Under the pieces are notes generated by a model that saw only the letters and a program-made list of their open reading frames with translations, was not told the DNA's origin and made no database searches. Shown piece by piece: positions 37,615 to 46,681 of a stretch of DNA of 64,000 nucleotides. This DNA comes from Nitrococcus mobilis Nb-231 (lineage in GTDB: Bacteria; Pseudomonadota; Gammaproteobacteria; Nitrococcales; Nitrococcaceae), in contig NZ_CH672427.1 of assembly GCF_000153205.1 (NCBI RefSeq), forward strand, positions 1,272,667 through 1,336,666, in the 5' to 3' direction. The number at the start of each line of letters is the position of its first letter. Positions within the stretch are counted from its first letter, which is position 1. Made by a program: the position numbers and the translations under genes.

Positions 37615-38036
37615 TGTACTATCTGGATACCAGCTTGCTGGTTGCCGCACTCACCAATGAGCCACGCACCCTCGAGACGCAGGAATGGTTGGCGGCGCAA
37701 TCACCCGAGGAATTGGCCATCAGCGATTGGGTGGTGACCGAGTTCTCAGGGGCATTGTCGGTCAAGGTGCGAACAGGGCAACTGTCGGCTGCGCACCGGG
37801 CCGATGCCTTAGCCGTATTCGTATCGCTGACCCAAGCGTCATTTGCGCTTCTTTCAGCATCGCGACTGGACTTTCAAACCGCCGCGCGCTTTGCGGATCA
37901 ATACGCGACGGGACTGCGTGCCGGCGATGCCCCGCATCTTGCCATCGCGGCCAATCACGGTGCTCAAGTGTATTCCCTAGACCGCCAACTCCTGCAGGCG
38001 GCGAAACCCTTGGGCGTCAGCGCCGCCTTTCTGTAA
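37614..38036 (+). CDS. vapC: VapC-type PIN-domain toxin
   Basis: 140-residue PIN-domain ribonuclease. Acidic residues of the active site are visible: YLDTSLLVAAL near the N terminus, TEFSGAL, and LRAGDAPHLAIAANHGAQVYSLDRQL in the C-terminal half. Translationally coupled to the Phd-type antitoxin (TGATG). A complete, probably active type II toxin-antitoxin pair in an otherwise decayed stretch. Confidence 0.87.
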   Translation: MYYLDTSLLVAALTNEPRTLETQEWLAAQSPEELAISDWVVTEFSGALSVKVRTGQLSAAHRADALAVFVSLTQASFALLSASRLDFQTAARFADQYATGLRAGDAPHLAIAANHGAQVYSLDRQLLQAAKPLGVSAAFL

Positions 38037-38208
38037 CTACTACGTCCTCACATGGAACTCGCCCATCGGCTTGATGTGAGTGAGCGTGTGGTGCGCCGGT
38101 GGGTTAGCACTGATTTGAAGCCGTCCAATAGCAGCGGAAATCCTCGAGAAGATCTCCAAGGCTAACGATTGGTTGAAGACGGTGCATTAGAGCGTCAGCT
38201 TCGGACCA

Positions 38209-39021
38209 TCAGCTGCCCTTAAAGGGCGCAACGGTGTGCAAGTGGTTTACCGGGCCGTCCCCGTGTCCCAACGCAAAGGCACTCTCCAGCGCGTGCTGCA
38301 GATAGGCGCGCGCACGCCGGACCGCCACCGCCAGTTCCAGTCCTTGAGCGAGACCGGTGGCAATCGCCGAAGCCAGCGTACAACCCGTCCCGTGGGTGGC
38401 GCGCGTCGCTATCCGCGGATAGATCAGATACTCCACACCAGCGGCACTAGCCAGCACATCCACAACTTCAGTACCTCCCGGCTGATGCCCCCCTTTGAGC
38501 AACGCAGCCGGGCAGCCGAGCGCGAGGAGCGCCTGGGCGGCCTCCATCATCGCCGCACGACTATCGATGCGCTGCCCCAGTAATACTTCCGCCTCGGGAA
38601 GGTTCGGAGTCACCAGCGCCGCTTGGGGCAACAAGATATCGCGCAGTGCGGCCACGGCGCAGCCGTCAAGTAACCGATCGCCGCTTTGCGCGACCATCAC
38701 GGGATCGACCACTATGGGCACCGTCGGGGCCAGCTCGCTGATCACGCGGGCCACGGTCTCGATCGCCGGCGCTACATGGAGCATGCCAATTTTGATGCAA
38801 TCCGCGCCGATATCCGTCAGCACCACTGCGATCTGCTGCTCAATGAAGCCGCAATCCACCGGCATGATACCGTGTACGCTGCGGGTATCCTGAGCCGTCA
38901 GTGCGGTAATGGCGCTTGCAGCATAACCTTGCAGACAAGTAACCGTTTTGATATCAGCCTGGATCCCGGCCCCACCCCCGGAGTCCGAGCCGGCAACGAT
39001 CAGAACACGTGCGGGCGTTAT
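38209..39021 (-). CDS. thiD: Hydroxymethylpyrimidine (phosphate) kinase ThiD, non-ATG start
   Basis: Phosphorylates HMP and HMP-P in thiamine synthesis. The full-length frame is about 270 residues: VLIVAGSDSGGGAGIQADIKTV near the N terminus, KIGMLHVA, PIVVDPVMVAQSGDRLL, TPNLPEAEVLLG, LLKGGH and RATHGTGCTLASAIATGLA. The first in-frame ATG is about 50 codons too late and would drop the substrate-binding N terminus. At the expected start, just after GGAGGAGGTGAGTC, the codon is ATA (39021-39019), overlapping the stop of the upstream ligase gene. Confidence 0.85.
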   Translation of the reverse strand: MTPARVLIVAGSDSGGGAGIQADIKTVTCLQGYAASAITALTAQDTRSVHGIMPVDCGFIEQQIAVVLTDIGADCIKIGMLHVAPAIETVARVISELAPTVPIVVDPVMVAQSGDRLLDGCAVAALRDILLPQAALVTPNLPEAEVLLGQRIDSRAAMMEAAQALLALGCPAALLKGGHQPGGTEVVDVLASAAGVEYLIYPRIATRATHGTGCTLASAIATGLAQGLELAVAVRRARAYLQHALESAFALGHGDGPVNHLHTVAPFKGS

Positions 39022-40610
39022 GACTCACCTCCTCCAGACTTACTCATGCCCGGCGCGTATAGCTGGCGGGCCGCATTACGATCGACCTTCCCGGCCCCGG
39101 TGAGCGGCAGACGCTCGACATAGACAATATGCTTCGGCACCTTGTAACCGGCCAATCGTTCATGCAGGTAAGCCCGTAATACATCAACCTCGGGCGGCGC
39201 GCCGCTCGCCACGACCACGGCCATAGGCGCCTGGCCCCAGCGCGCGTCGGCAACACCGAAGATCGCGGCCTCGGCGATGTCAGGGTGCTCCGTGAGCACC
39301 CGCTCGATCTCCTCGGGCGAGACATTCTCGCCACCGCTGCTGAATTGATTATCTACCCGCCCGACGATATAGACATAGCCGGCGTCGTCCTCGCGCGCGA
39401 GATCGCCCGAGTCGACCCACCCCCCCTCGAGCAGCGCTCGCTCGGTGCGCTCGGGTTGGCCGAGATAGCCATCGAAGTTATGCGGGCTGCGCAACAATAA
39501 TACCCCCACCTCACCGCGGCGCACTGGTTGATGGCTTTGCGGCTCCACAATGCGGTAGTCGCAGTGGAAAAAAGCAGTGCCGACGCTCGCGTGGCGGGCC
39601 CGAACAGCCGCCATCGACGTTGGACTTTGGCCGTGCATAAAATTCGATGGCCCGGCCTCGGTCAGGCCATAGGCTTGGCTCACCGGTATGCCCCGCTCCC
39701 AAAAAGGCCGCATGGCCGCTTCCGAGCAGGGTGCCCCAGCGGAGGTAACCCCCCGTAATGCGCTCAGATCCGCCGCCGCAAACCCTGGCTGCTCAGCCAT
39801 AAGCTTGAGCATCGCTTCGACGGCACCGAGGTGACTGATGCGCTGCTCTTCGATAAGCGCCAATACCCGAGCCGGTTCGAACCGACGGATGAGCACCACA
39901 CGGCCACCTGCGTGGAAGACCGGGGTGAATGTATTCCACCCGCCGATATGAAACAGCGGAAAGAGCAGCAGCTCGCGCCGACTCGCCAAACCCTCCGCCG
40001 CCGCCAGGATGAGTTCGAAGGAATTCCAAACCATCTGCCGGTGGGAGACAATGCAGACCTTCGGTGTCGCGGTCGTCCCGCCCGTGTGAATGAGCAGGTA
40101 AGGATCGTCGAGCGCGAGCGCATTGTTGACCTGCCGAGGCGGAGTGCTCAGCACCTCCCGCTGATAGGGCGAATGTTCGGCCGCGTAGCGGATCGTATCG
40201 ACCAAGCACGCCGGACGGATCAGCGAGTCGCATAGCTCCGCGAAGGTCTCCTCGTAGAACAGCACCTTAGGTTGAATACACTGCAGCAACTCGCTCAGTT
40301 CGGGCTGGCGCAGCCGAAAGCTCAACGGCGCCAACACGACCCCGAGCTTGCCGGCTGCCAAGTAGAGATCGATGGGCTCGATGCGGTTGCCGCCGATAAA
40401 AGCGATCCGATCCCCCTTAACCAATCCCAGGGCATCGCGCAAATAGGCTCCGACTCGGTTGGCCCGATCGTCGAGCGTAGCGAAGGTATAGGACTGACCG
40501 CTATCGGCGTCTACCACGGCGCTGCGCTGCGGCGTCAAAGTGCAGCGCCGACCCGCCCAGTCACCGACCCAGTCCATCGGCAACGCATCGTAGCTGTAAC
40601 CCTTTACCAT
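39018..40610 (-). CDS. Class I adenylate-forming acyl-CoA ligase
   Basis: About 530 residues. Core motifs: P-loop HTGGTTATPK (a variant of TSGTTGxPK), AYGLTEAG (A5), WVDSGDLARED (A7), GRVDNQFSSGGENVSPEEIE (A8) and LPLTGAGKVDR with the C-terminal catalytic Lys (A10). Substrate is not evident; FadD3/MenE-like medium- or long-chain ligases are closest in feel. Start at 40610 (MVKGYSYDALP) is preferred over 40682, whose extra residues are not family-like. Directly upstream of thiD with a 4-bp overlap. Confidence 0.8.
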   Translation of the reverse strand: MVKGYSYDALPMDWVGDWAGRRCTLTPQRSAVVDADSGQSYTFATLDDRANRVGAYLRDALGLVKGDRIAFIGGNRIEPIDLYLAAGKLGVVLAPLSFRLRQPELSELLQCIQPKVLFYEETFAELCDSLIRPACLVDTIRYAAEHSPYQREVLSTPPRQVNNALALDDPYLLIHTGGTTATPKVCIVSHRQMVWNSFELILAAAEGLASRRELLLFPLFHIGGWNTFTPVFHAGGRVVLIRRFEPARVLALIEEQRISHLGAVEAMLKLMAEQPGFAAADLSALRGVTSAGAPCSEAAMRPFWERGIPVSQAYGLTEAGPSNFMHGQSPTSMAAVRARHASVGTAFFHCDYRIVEPQSHQPVRRGEVGVLLLRSPHNFDGYLGQPERTERALLEGGWVDSGDLAREDDAGYVYIVGRVDNQFSSGGENVSPEEIERVLTEHPDIAEAAIFGVADARWGQAPMAVVVASGAPPEVDVLRAYLHERLAGYKVPKHIVYVERLPLTGAGKVDRNAARQLYAPGMSKSGGGES

Positions 40611-40747
40611 GCGCCCAGGCCTCTCAAAACGAAAGCCAACCGGGATCCATCGGCCCGTTTGCCGCTCGCGGGCATGCCCCACCCCACCTTGCCACGGCCG
40701 TCAGGCCCGTTACCATAGGCAGCTATCGGCTCCGCGGAGGATGTTGC

Positions 40748-41548
40748 ATGAGCGATGCGTGCGAGTTGGTGGACATCGGGGTCAACCTGACTCATCGGCG
40801 TTTCGACCGGGATCGTGACGAGGTCATCGAGCGCGCCATCGAGGCCGGTGTCACCACATTGATTCTGACCGGCGCTGACCCGGATGGGTCGAAAGCGGCC
40901 CTGGAGCTCGCCCGCCAGCGCCCTGAGCTGCTGTGGTCAACCGCCGGCGTGCATCCCCACCACGCCCGGGAGTGGAGCGCCGAGACAACCTCGGAGATTC
41001 GAGAGCTGGCGGCGGATCCACGGGTGGTCGCCATCGGGGAGACGGGATTGGATTTCAACCGTGATTTCTCGCCGCACTCGGTACAGGAGCGGGTATTCAC
41101 CCGACAGCTCGAGCTGGCCGTCGAGCTGCAGCGACCGGTGTTCCTCCACCAGCGGGATGCCCAAATGCGCTTCCTGGCCATTCTCCGTGACTACCGCGAT
41201 TCGCTGGCCGAGGCCGTCGTACACTGCTTTACGGGCGGACGCGAGGAGCTCTGGCCGTACCTCGATCTCGATCTGTACATAGGTATCACCGGTTGGCTCT
41301 GCGACGAGCGCCGTGGTGGGCTCCTGCAATCCTGTGTCCGTGATATCCCAGAGAATCGTTTGATGATCGAGACCGACGCCCCTTACCTTACGCCGCGGGA
41401 TCTCGAACCCAAACCCAAAGACGGGCGCAATGAGCCCGCCTTTTTGCCCCATATCCTACGCCGCCTGGCGCAGCTGCGCGGCCGTGACACGCGGCAACTG
41501 GCGAGCACGACGACAGCGGTGGCCCGACGCTTCTTTCGACTTGGCTAG
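40748..41548 (+). CDS. tatD: TatD family deoxyribonuclease
   Basis: Metal-dependent hydrolase with a TIM-barrel, acting as 3'-5' exonuclease or AP-type DNase. 266 residues: VDIGVNLTH (HxH-equivalent), AGVHPHHARE, IGETGLDF, PVFLHQRDA, VVHCFTGGREEL, and the C-terminal ETDAPYLTPRD. GGAGG precedes the ATG. Divergent from the ligase gene and convergent with dusA. Confidence 0.92.
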   Translation: MSDACELVDIGVNLTHRRFDRDRDEVIERAIEAGVTTLILTGADPDGSKAALELARQRPELLWSTAGVHPHHAREWSAETTSEIRELAADPRVVAIGETGLDFNRDFSPHSVQERVFTRQLELAVELQRPVFLHQRDAQMRFLAILRDYRDSLAEAVVHCFTGGREELWPYLDLDLYIGITGWLCDERRGGLLQSCVRDIPENRLMIETDAPYLTPRDLEPKPKDGRNEPAFLPHILRRLAQLRGRDTRQLASTTTAVARRFFRLG

Positions 41549-41567
41549 GGCTCAGACCACGCTTAAC

Positions 41568-42572
41568 TCAAGCAAACACCGCTCCGCCCTCGAGTTCCCG
41601 CGGCAGCAAGCGCAAGGCCTGCATGATCACCTCGACACCGGCGCCGCTGCGCGGGCCGCGCGCGCTCAGATGGGATCGCCACGCCCGCGCCCCCGGCATG
41701 CCCTGATATAACCCCAGGAGATGCCGGGTCATGCAAGAGAGGCGGGCACCGGCCGCGAGCTGGCGCTCGATATAAGGTAGGTAGGCGTGAACCAACTCGT
41801 GCCGTGTGGGAACGGGACGGGTGTCGCCAAAAAGCCAAACGTCGGCCTTGGCGAGCAGATATGGATTCCGGTAGGCCTCGCGTCCGAACATCACGCCATC
41901 GACACTCGCCAGCTGCCCCTCGGCTTGCTCCAAGGTACGCATACCGCCGTTGAGCACGATCTCAAGCTCGGGGAAATCCCGCTTGAGACGCCATACCCGA
42001 TCGTATCTCAGCGGCGGGCGCGCGCGGTTCTCCTTGGGACTGAGGCCCTTCAGCCAAGCTTTGCGAGCATGCACGATGAACGTTCGGCAGCCGGCGTTGG
42101 CCACGTATTCGACGAACTCAGCCAGTACCGCGTAGTCATCCTGTTGGTCAATACCGATGCGGGTCTTGACCGTAACCGGCAGGGTGGTGGCCTGCCGCAT
42201 AGCGGCAACCAGCTCGGCCACCAAGTTGGGCTCGGCCATCAAGCAGGCACCGAAACGCCCCGCTTGGACGCGTTCACTCGGACAGCCGACATTGAGATTG
42301 ACCTCGTCATAACCATAGGCCTCGGCCATACGGGCGCAATAAGCGAGTTGGCGAGGATCGCTGCCGCCGAACTGAACCGCCACGGGGTGCTCCTCGCTAT
42401 TGTAGGCGAGGAGCCGCTCACCACGACCGTGCCACACTGCTTGGGCCGGCACCATCTCCGTATAGAGCAGCGCATGGCGCGAACACAGGCGTAGAAAATA
42501 CCGTGCATGGGGATCAGTGCAGCCCATCATGGGGGCAACCGAGAACCGCCGGGTGATTAGTGTCCTCGCCAT
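41568..42572 (-). CDS. dusA: tRNA-dihydrouridine(20/20a) synthase DusA
   Basis: FMN-dependent reductase forming dihydrouridine in the tRNA D-loop. About 334 residues. RRFSVAPMMGCTDPHARYFLR, LNVGCPSERVQAGRFGACLM with the catalytic Cys, VKTRIGIDQQDDY, FIVHARKAWLKGLSPKENR and NGGMRTLEQAE are typical of DusA. The frame is open further upstream, but the ATG at 42572 gives a family-like N terminus. Confidence 0.93.
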   Translation of the reverse strand: MARTLITRRFSVAPMMGCTDPHARYFLRLCSRHALLYTEMVPAQAVWHGRGERLLAYNSEEHPVAVQFGGSDPRQLAYCARMAEAYGYDEVNLNVGCPSERVQAGRFGACLMAEPNLVAELVAAMRQATTLPVTVKTRIGIDQQDDYAVLAEFVEYVANAGCRTFIVHARKAWLKGLSPKENRARPPLRYDRVWRLKRDFPELEIVLNGGMRTLEQAEGQLASVDGVMFGREAYRNPYLLAKADVWLFGDTRPVPTRHELVHAYLPYIERQLAAGARLSCMTRHLLGLYQGMPGARAWRSHLSARGPRSGAGVEVIMQALRLLPRELEGGAVFA

Positions 42573-42920
42573 GCCGGTGCACCCTGAATCTCCAGACCAA
42601 GCCGCGCCATACCCGACTTTGCGCCCGTTTGCACCACTCGGCGGCACCGCCCCATTGGGCGTGCTTTGCACCGGGGCGCCTGTCGGCGGAGAATGATCGA
42701 CATCCAATAAGGCGCCAATACCGCTTGGCGGATGCTGACGATTAACGAGCCTGCATCAGAACACCCGCGGCACCTACTCGGGCAAATGCGCTCGCCGAGC
42801 AGGGCGATTCCCTGGCCCTGCTTAGGCGAATGCCCGCCAGAGCGAGCCGCGCGGGATATAGCAACGAACCAAATGATAGATGCCACGATTGGTGCCATGC
42901 TTCAGGAGGTATATGGATAC

Positions 42921-43160
42921 ATGAACGATCACCAACTTTACCAAGACTTGATGGATGCGGTAACCAAGGCAACTTACAACAATAACTGGGCCGAGGCGAA
43001 CCGGGTCGGCGCGCAGTTTCGAGAGCGTGGTCTGATCGCCGTTTTCCGCGCCGAAGACAAGACAGTTTATCTCTTACTCGAAGATGAGGCAGAGGAACAT
43101 CTCAAACCGGGAGACCGAATCCTCGGTGGCGATCCGCCAAGCCCGACAGAAGAGCCGTGA
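42921..43160 (+). CDS. Small acidic protein of unknown function
   Basis: 79 residues (MNDHQLYQDLMDAVTKATYN...). No family recognised; no signal peptide or membrane helix; rich in Asp/Glu with a likely two-helix N-terminal half and strands around LIAVFRAEDKTVYLLLEDE. AGGAGG lies 12 nt upstream of the ATG. A closer ATG in another frame gives a 3-codon mini-ORF (ATG GAT ACA TGA) whose stop overlaps this start. The frame continues further upstream but looks non-coding there. Confidence 0.65.
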   Translation: MNDHQLYQDLMDAVTKATYNNNWAEANRVGAQFRERGLIAVFRAEDKTVYLLLEDEAEEHLKPGDRILGGDPPSPTEEP

Positions 43161-43278
43161 CCGAAAAAACGAGCAACAATTGCCCCTCGCCCGTAAAATG
43201 TGGCACCCACCGCAGCCGCCCACAAAACCAGGCGATAAACTGCTCAATAAACGAACACACAAGCAGGTAGGACAGGCA

Positions 43279-43530
43279 GTGCAGGGGGACACAACAATAA
43301 CGGTGGAGCTGCTCGAGACCAGCGGCTGCCGGCTATGTGGCGAGGCCGAGATGATCGTGCGGAGTGTTTTGAAGCGTCGGCGCCACGTGCTGCGCGCGGT
43401 TGAAATCGCTGGCGATCCGCTACTCGAAAGCAGCTATGTGGTCCGGATACCCGTTTTGCGCCGAACGGATTCCGGCGCCGAACTCGACTGGCCGTTTGGC
43501 CCAGAAGATGTCTATCGATTCCTACTTTAG
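43279..43530 (+). CDS. Glutaredoxin-like protein (DUF836)
   Basis: 83-residue thioredoxin-fold protein of the DUF836 type. The redox motif CRLC lies near residue 16 (ELLETSGCRLCGEAEMIV), cis-Pro in VVRIPVLRR, and the C-terminal WPFGPEDVYRFL. A GTG at 43279 is the most likely start; the frame upstream lacks family features. Precedes the L,D-transpeptidase gene by 9 bp. Confidence 0.78.
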   Translation: MQGDTTITVELLETSGCRLCGEAEMIVRSVLKRRRHVLRAVEIAGDPLLESSYVVRIPVLRRTDSGAELDWPFGPEDVYRFLL

Positions 43531-43539
43531 GGGACCGGA

Positions 43540-44100
43540 ATGGGGGCCATATCAACGTGGCGGCGAGGATTGGCGCTCGCCACTCTCATACTTTTCGCAT
43601 CGGCCGTACGCGCCGACTCAAGGGTTTGGGTTCTCATCGACACCCATCGTGATCGAGCCGAAGTCCTGCGTGGGGATCAGCCGCTCGTGCGCTTCCCCAA
43701 TATCTCATGGGGGCGAGGTGGTGTCGCGCCGGTCCACACCGCAGGCGATGAAACCACTCCTTTGGGTCATTACCGCATCACCCGAATCAAGTATCACAGC
43801 CGTTTCCATGTCTTCCTCGAGCTCAATTATCCTACCCTGACTCACTTGGATCGGGCTTTTCGAGACGGTATCGTCGATACTATGACCTATCAGGATCTAC
43901 TCAATTATGCTCTCGCGCACGGCCAATTGCCGCAGGCCACGGAGCTTGGCGGACACATCGGCATTCACGGGCTGGGCCGAGCCGATCCCGCCATGCACGC
44001 CCGGTTTCATTGGACCCAGGGCTGTATCGCTCTGACCGATAACCAGATCGACCGCCTGCTAGACTACGTGCAAGTGGGAACACCCGTCGTCATTCGGTAA
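43540..44100 (+). CDS. Periplasmic L,D-transpeptidase (YkuD domain)
   Basis: 186 residues with a signal peptide (LALATLILFASAVRA) and a YkuD catalytic domain: VWVLIDTHRDRAEVLRG, TPLGHYRIT, then GGHIGIHGLGRAD and the active-site WTQGCIALTDNQIDRL with the nucleophilic Cys. Such enzymes make 3-3 peptidoglycan cross-links or attach Braun-type lipoprotein; an Lpp-like gene follows 240 bp downstream. The last codons lie in a 20-bp tandem repeat. Confidence 0.88.
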   Translation: MGAISTWRRGLALATLILFASAVRADSRVWVLIDTHRDRAEVLRGDQPLVRFPNISWGRGGVAPVHTAGDETTPLGHYRITRIKYHSRFHVFLELNYPTLTHLDRAFRDGIVDTMTYQDLLNYALAHGQLPQATELGGHIGIHGLGRADPAMHARFHWTQGCIALTDNQIDRLLDYVQVGTPVVIR

Positions 44101-44130
44101 CAGTTCTTTCCATTCGGTAACAGTTCTTTC
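44091..44130. repeat. Perfect 20-bp tandem duplication at a gene end
   Basis: CATTCGGTAACAGTTCTTTC occurs twice in a row (44091-44110 and 44111-44130). The first copy contains the final Ile/Arg codons and the TAA stop of the L,D-transpeptidase gene, so the duplication left the protein intact. It looks like a recent slippage event. Confidence 0.85.
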
Positions 44131-44342
44131 GATGAATTTTTTTTTCATTAAAAACAAAATATTATATTGATACCCCAGCATTGAAATGGTTACTTTCATA
44201 GAAAGGGCTTGAAACGCTGCTCGGGTATAGTAATGATTTCAGGTAGCGGCGGTCGCATAACGCCGCGCCTCGTAGCCTAGAAATGGAACTCGACAGAGCC
44301 GTGAGGGCAACGGCTGGTCAAAAAGAAACAAGGAGATTTTTC

Positions 44343-44651
44343 ATGTCCCGGACGCTGAAAACAACCCTGAAGCTCTCCACCGCGGTGCTGTCGCTATTCT
44401 TCGTGGCGGGATGCGCCGATGTACCCCAAACGCTCTCTCAATCGGACATCGAAGGGGTAAGCAACCAGGCAATGCAGGCCAACCAAACCGCGCAAAACGC
44501 CAAAGCTCAAGCCGAAGCGGCCATGGAAGCTGCGACCAAGGCACAGGAGATGGCTCAGCAAGCGCAGGGCACAGCCAAATCGGCGCAGTTCACGGCTGAT
44601 CAAAACAGCCAAAAGATCGACCGCATGTTCAAAAAATCAATGTACAAATAA
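44343..44651 (+). CDS. lpp: Lpp-like alanine-zipper outer-membrane lipoprotein
   Basis: 102 residues: signal peptide with lipobox VAGC, then a long Ala/Gln-rich coiled coil (AMQANQTAQNAKAQAEAAME...AQQAQGTAKSAQFTADQNSQKID) and the C-terminal KKSMYK, whose terminal Lys would be attached to peptidoglycan as in Braun lipoprotein and OprI. AAGGAGA precedes the ATG at 44343. A hairpin terminator follows. Confidence 0.88.
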   Translation: MSRTLKTTLKLSTAVLSLFFVAGCADVPQTLSQSDIEGVSNQAMQANQTAQNAKAQAEAAMEAATKAQEMAQQAQGTAKSAQFTADQNSQKIDRMFKKSMYK

Positions 44652-44678
44652 ATTCAGGACTGGCCCAAACCACCCGGA

Positions 44679-44695
44679 GCCCCGCTAAGCGGGGC
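44679..44695 (+). terminator. Intrinsic terminator after the Lpp-like gene
   Basis: Perfect 7-bp stem GCCCCGC/GCGGGGC with TAA loop, followed by CTTTC, 27 bp after the stop codon. Strong stem with a weak U tract; the position after a presumably highly expressed lipoprotein gene supports it. Confidence 0.75.
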
Positions 44696-44799
44696 CTTTC
44701 GGGGTTTGGTGGCCGCGTTCCGGACCCGCTCGCTTCCTGGAGCGGGATGGTGCATTGTGATTGCGGCTTCCCGGACAGCTAAAATTGGAACGAAACTGA

Positions 44800-45798
44800 A
44801 TGGCCAACATACTCTTTAGTGGCCGCTGGAAGGCGGCCGCAATTATCGTACTCATCCTGCTGCTCATCGGCTTCGGACTCTCAGTCTATTGGAACCGCTC
44901 ACCGGATTTGTTCAATGTAGTGAAGGCAGCACAGCAACGTGTGCCAGACGGAGTCGATCCCACCAAGGTGCCGGGGTCTGTTATGACCGCGACGCTGGCG
45001 CAGGCCGTCGAAGTGCTGCTGAACAAGCCCGGGGGGTATCTCAGTAACGACATCACCCCACCGTCCATCTTGATGGATGACATGGCCAATTGGGAATTCG
45101 GTGTTGTGATGCAGGTGCGAGATCTCGCTCGCTCCTTGCGCAACGATATGAGCCGTTCGCGCTCCCAATCGGCTGAGGATAAAGACCTCGCCATTGCCGA
45201 ACCGCAGTTCAGTTTCCCCAACGACAAGTGGATTTTCCCCGACACCGAAGGCGAGTATAAAAAAGGCGTAAAAGCCGTAGACCGATATCTGGACCGGCTG
45301 GCGAACGGGGATGCGCAGTTCTTCGCTCGTGCTGATAACCTGAAGGAGTGGTTGGCCCTCGTAAGCAGGCGGCTTGGAAGCCTATCGCAACGCCTCAGTG
45401 CCAGTGTCGGAGAACACACCTTCGATGAAGGAACGGCGGGTGCGCCAAGCTCGCGCCACGCAGACGAGGGATCCCAGCAGCAGATTTATAGCAAGACACC
45501 TTGGTTGCACGTAGACGACGTGTTCTATGAGGCGCGCGGCTCGGCGTGGGCGATCATAGAGTTCCTGCGGGCGGCTCGAATCGACTTCCGGGACATCCTC
45601 CAAGATAAGAATGCCCAGGTATACCTGCGCCAGATCGTGCGCGAGCTGGAATATTCCCAGCGCACCGTATGGAGCCCGGTAGTATTGAATGGCAGCGGGT
45701 TTGGGTTTACGGCGAATTACTCCTTGATCCTAGCCTCCTATTTGGCCCGGGCCAATGCCGCACTACTCGAACTGCAGAAGCTGCTTGCGGAAGGCTGA
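44800..45798 (+). CDS. DUF2333 family membrane-anchored protein
   Basis: 332 residues of the DUF2333 family: one N-terminal helix (AAAIIVLILLLIGFGLSVYW), PGSVMTATLAQAVEVLLNKPGGYLSND, and the C-terminal YSQRTVWSPVVLNGSGFGFTANYSLILASYLARANAAL. Conserved in gammaproteobacteria, no known function. Its stop abuts the convergent amidotransferase gene. Confidence 0.85.
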   Translation: MANILFSGRWKAAAIIVLILLLIGFGLSVYWNRSPDLFNVVKAAQQRVPDGVDPTKVPGSVMTATLAQAVEVLLNKPGGYLSNDITPPSILMDDMANWEFGVVMQVRDLARSLRNDMSRSRSQSAEDKDLAIAEPQFSFPNDKWIFPDTEGEYKKGVKAVDRYLDRLANGDAQFFARADNLKEWLALVSRRLGSLSQRLSASVGEHTFDEGTAGAPSSRHADEGSQQQIYSKTPWLHVDDVFYEARGSAWAIIEFLRAARIDFRDILQDKNAQVYLRQIVRELEYSQRTVWSPVVLNGSGFGFTANYSLILASYLARANAALLELQKLLAEG

Positions 45799-46656
45799 TT
45801 ACGACGGTCGAAGCCCTGGGTACGGTCGATCGCTTAGCAGACTGGGATGGCGCAGCGGCAACGGTAGGATCCGCCCGTTGCCGCGCACTTCGAAAGGAAA
45901 ACCACCGTCGAAGACCACCAGCGAGCCTGGCGGCATAGTGGTCCATGTTTCGTTGCTAGTTAAAGGGCGGGTGGCAATGACGGTCACCACATCGTCGGGG
46001 GTGGTGACTTTCGCGAAATCCACCGTGAGTTCGGCATCCAACAACCTTGCCTCGCCGAACGGCGTGCAGCGGGTAAGCCAAGCCAGATGAGTGCTGCAAA
46101 AAGCATAGAGCACGCGACCGTCGCTCATGAGCATATTGAAGCTGCCCAGGACGTGGAGCTCACGCGCTAATTCCGCCAGGTAGCGCCAGAGCGTCTCACG
46201 ACGTCGCGGCGGACCGGAAAATCGCTCTCGCAGCCGGCCCAAGAGCCAGCAGAAAGCGTGCTCACTGTCGGTGGTTCCCACCGGGCGATAATACTCGCTC
46301 AAGGGCCAGCGTTTTACCCTCCGCAGCTTGCCGTTATGGGCGAATACCCAAGGCCGCCCCCAGAGCTCGCGTTGGAAGGGATGCGTGTTCTCGAGCGCAA
46401 CCCGGCCATGAGTGGCCCGGCGGATATGGCAGATCACGTTGCAGCTCTTGATCGAGTAACGCAGCAGCAAGCGAGCGATCTCCGAGTCGACACTGGGCCT
46501 GGGATCCTGGAATAGGCGACAGCCACGCCCCTCATAGAATGCTACACCCCAGCCATCGCGATGAGGCCCAGTGTGGCCGCCGCGACGCATCAAGCCCGTA
46601 AAGCTGAAGCAAATATCAGTCGGGACATTGGCGCTCATCCCCAAAAGCTCGCACAT
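45799..46656 (-). CDS. Class II glutamine amidotransferase (YafJ-like)
   Basis: 285-residue protein with an N-terminal-nucleophile glutaminase fold: [19 protein letters not shown] places the catalytic Cys at residue 2 after Met removal, with [24 protein letters not shown] (Arg), and FAHNGKL (Asn/Gly oxyanion hole). The frame opens 48 codons earlier, but Cys2 fixes the start at 46656. The acceptor substrate is unknown. It follows nudL on the same strand. Confidence 0.9.
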   Translation of the reverse strand: MCELLGMSANVPTDICFSFTGLMRRGGHTGPHRDGWGVAFYEGRGCRLFQDPRPSVDSEIARLLLRYSIKSCNVICHIRRATHGRVALENTHPFQRELWGRPWVFAHNGKLRRVKRWPLSEYYRPVGTTDSEHAFCWLLGRLRERFSGPPRRRETLWRYLAELARELHVLGSFNMLMSDGRVLYAFCSTHLAWLTRCTPFGEARLLDAELTVDFAKVTTPDDVVTVIATRPLTSNETWTTMPPGSLVVFDGGFPFEVRGNGRILPLPLRHPSLLSDRPYPGLRPS

Positions 46657-46681
46657 TGCGGCCGATCTCTCGTCAAGGCGT

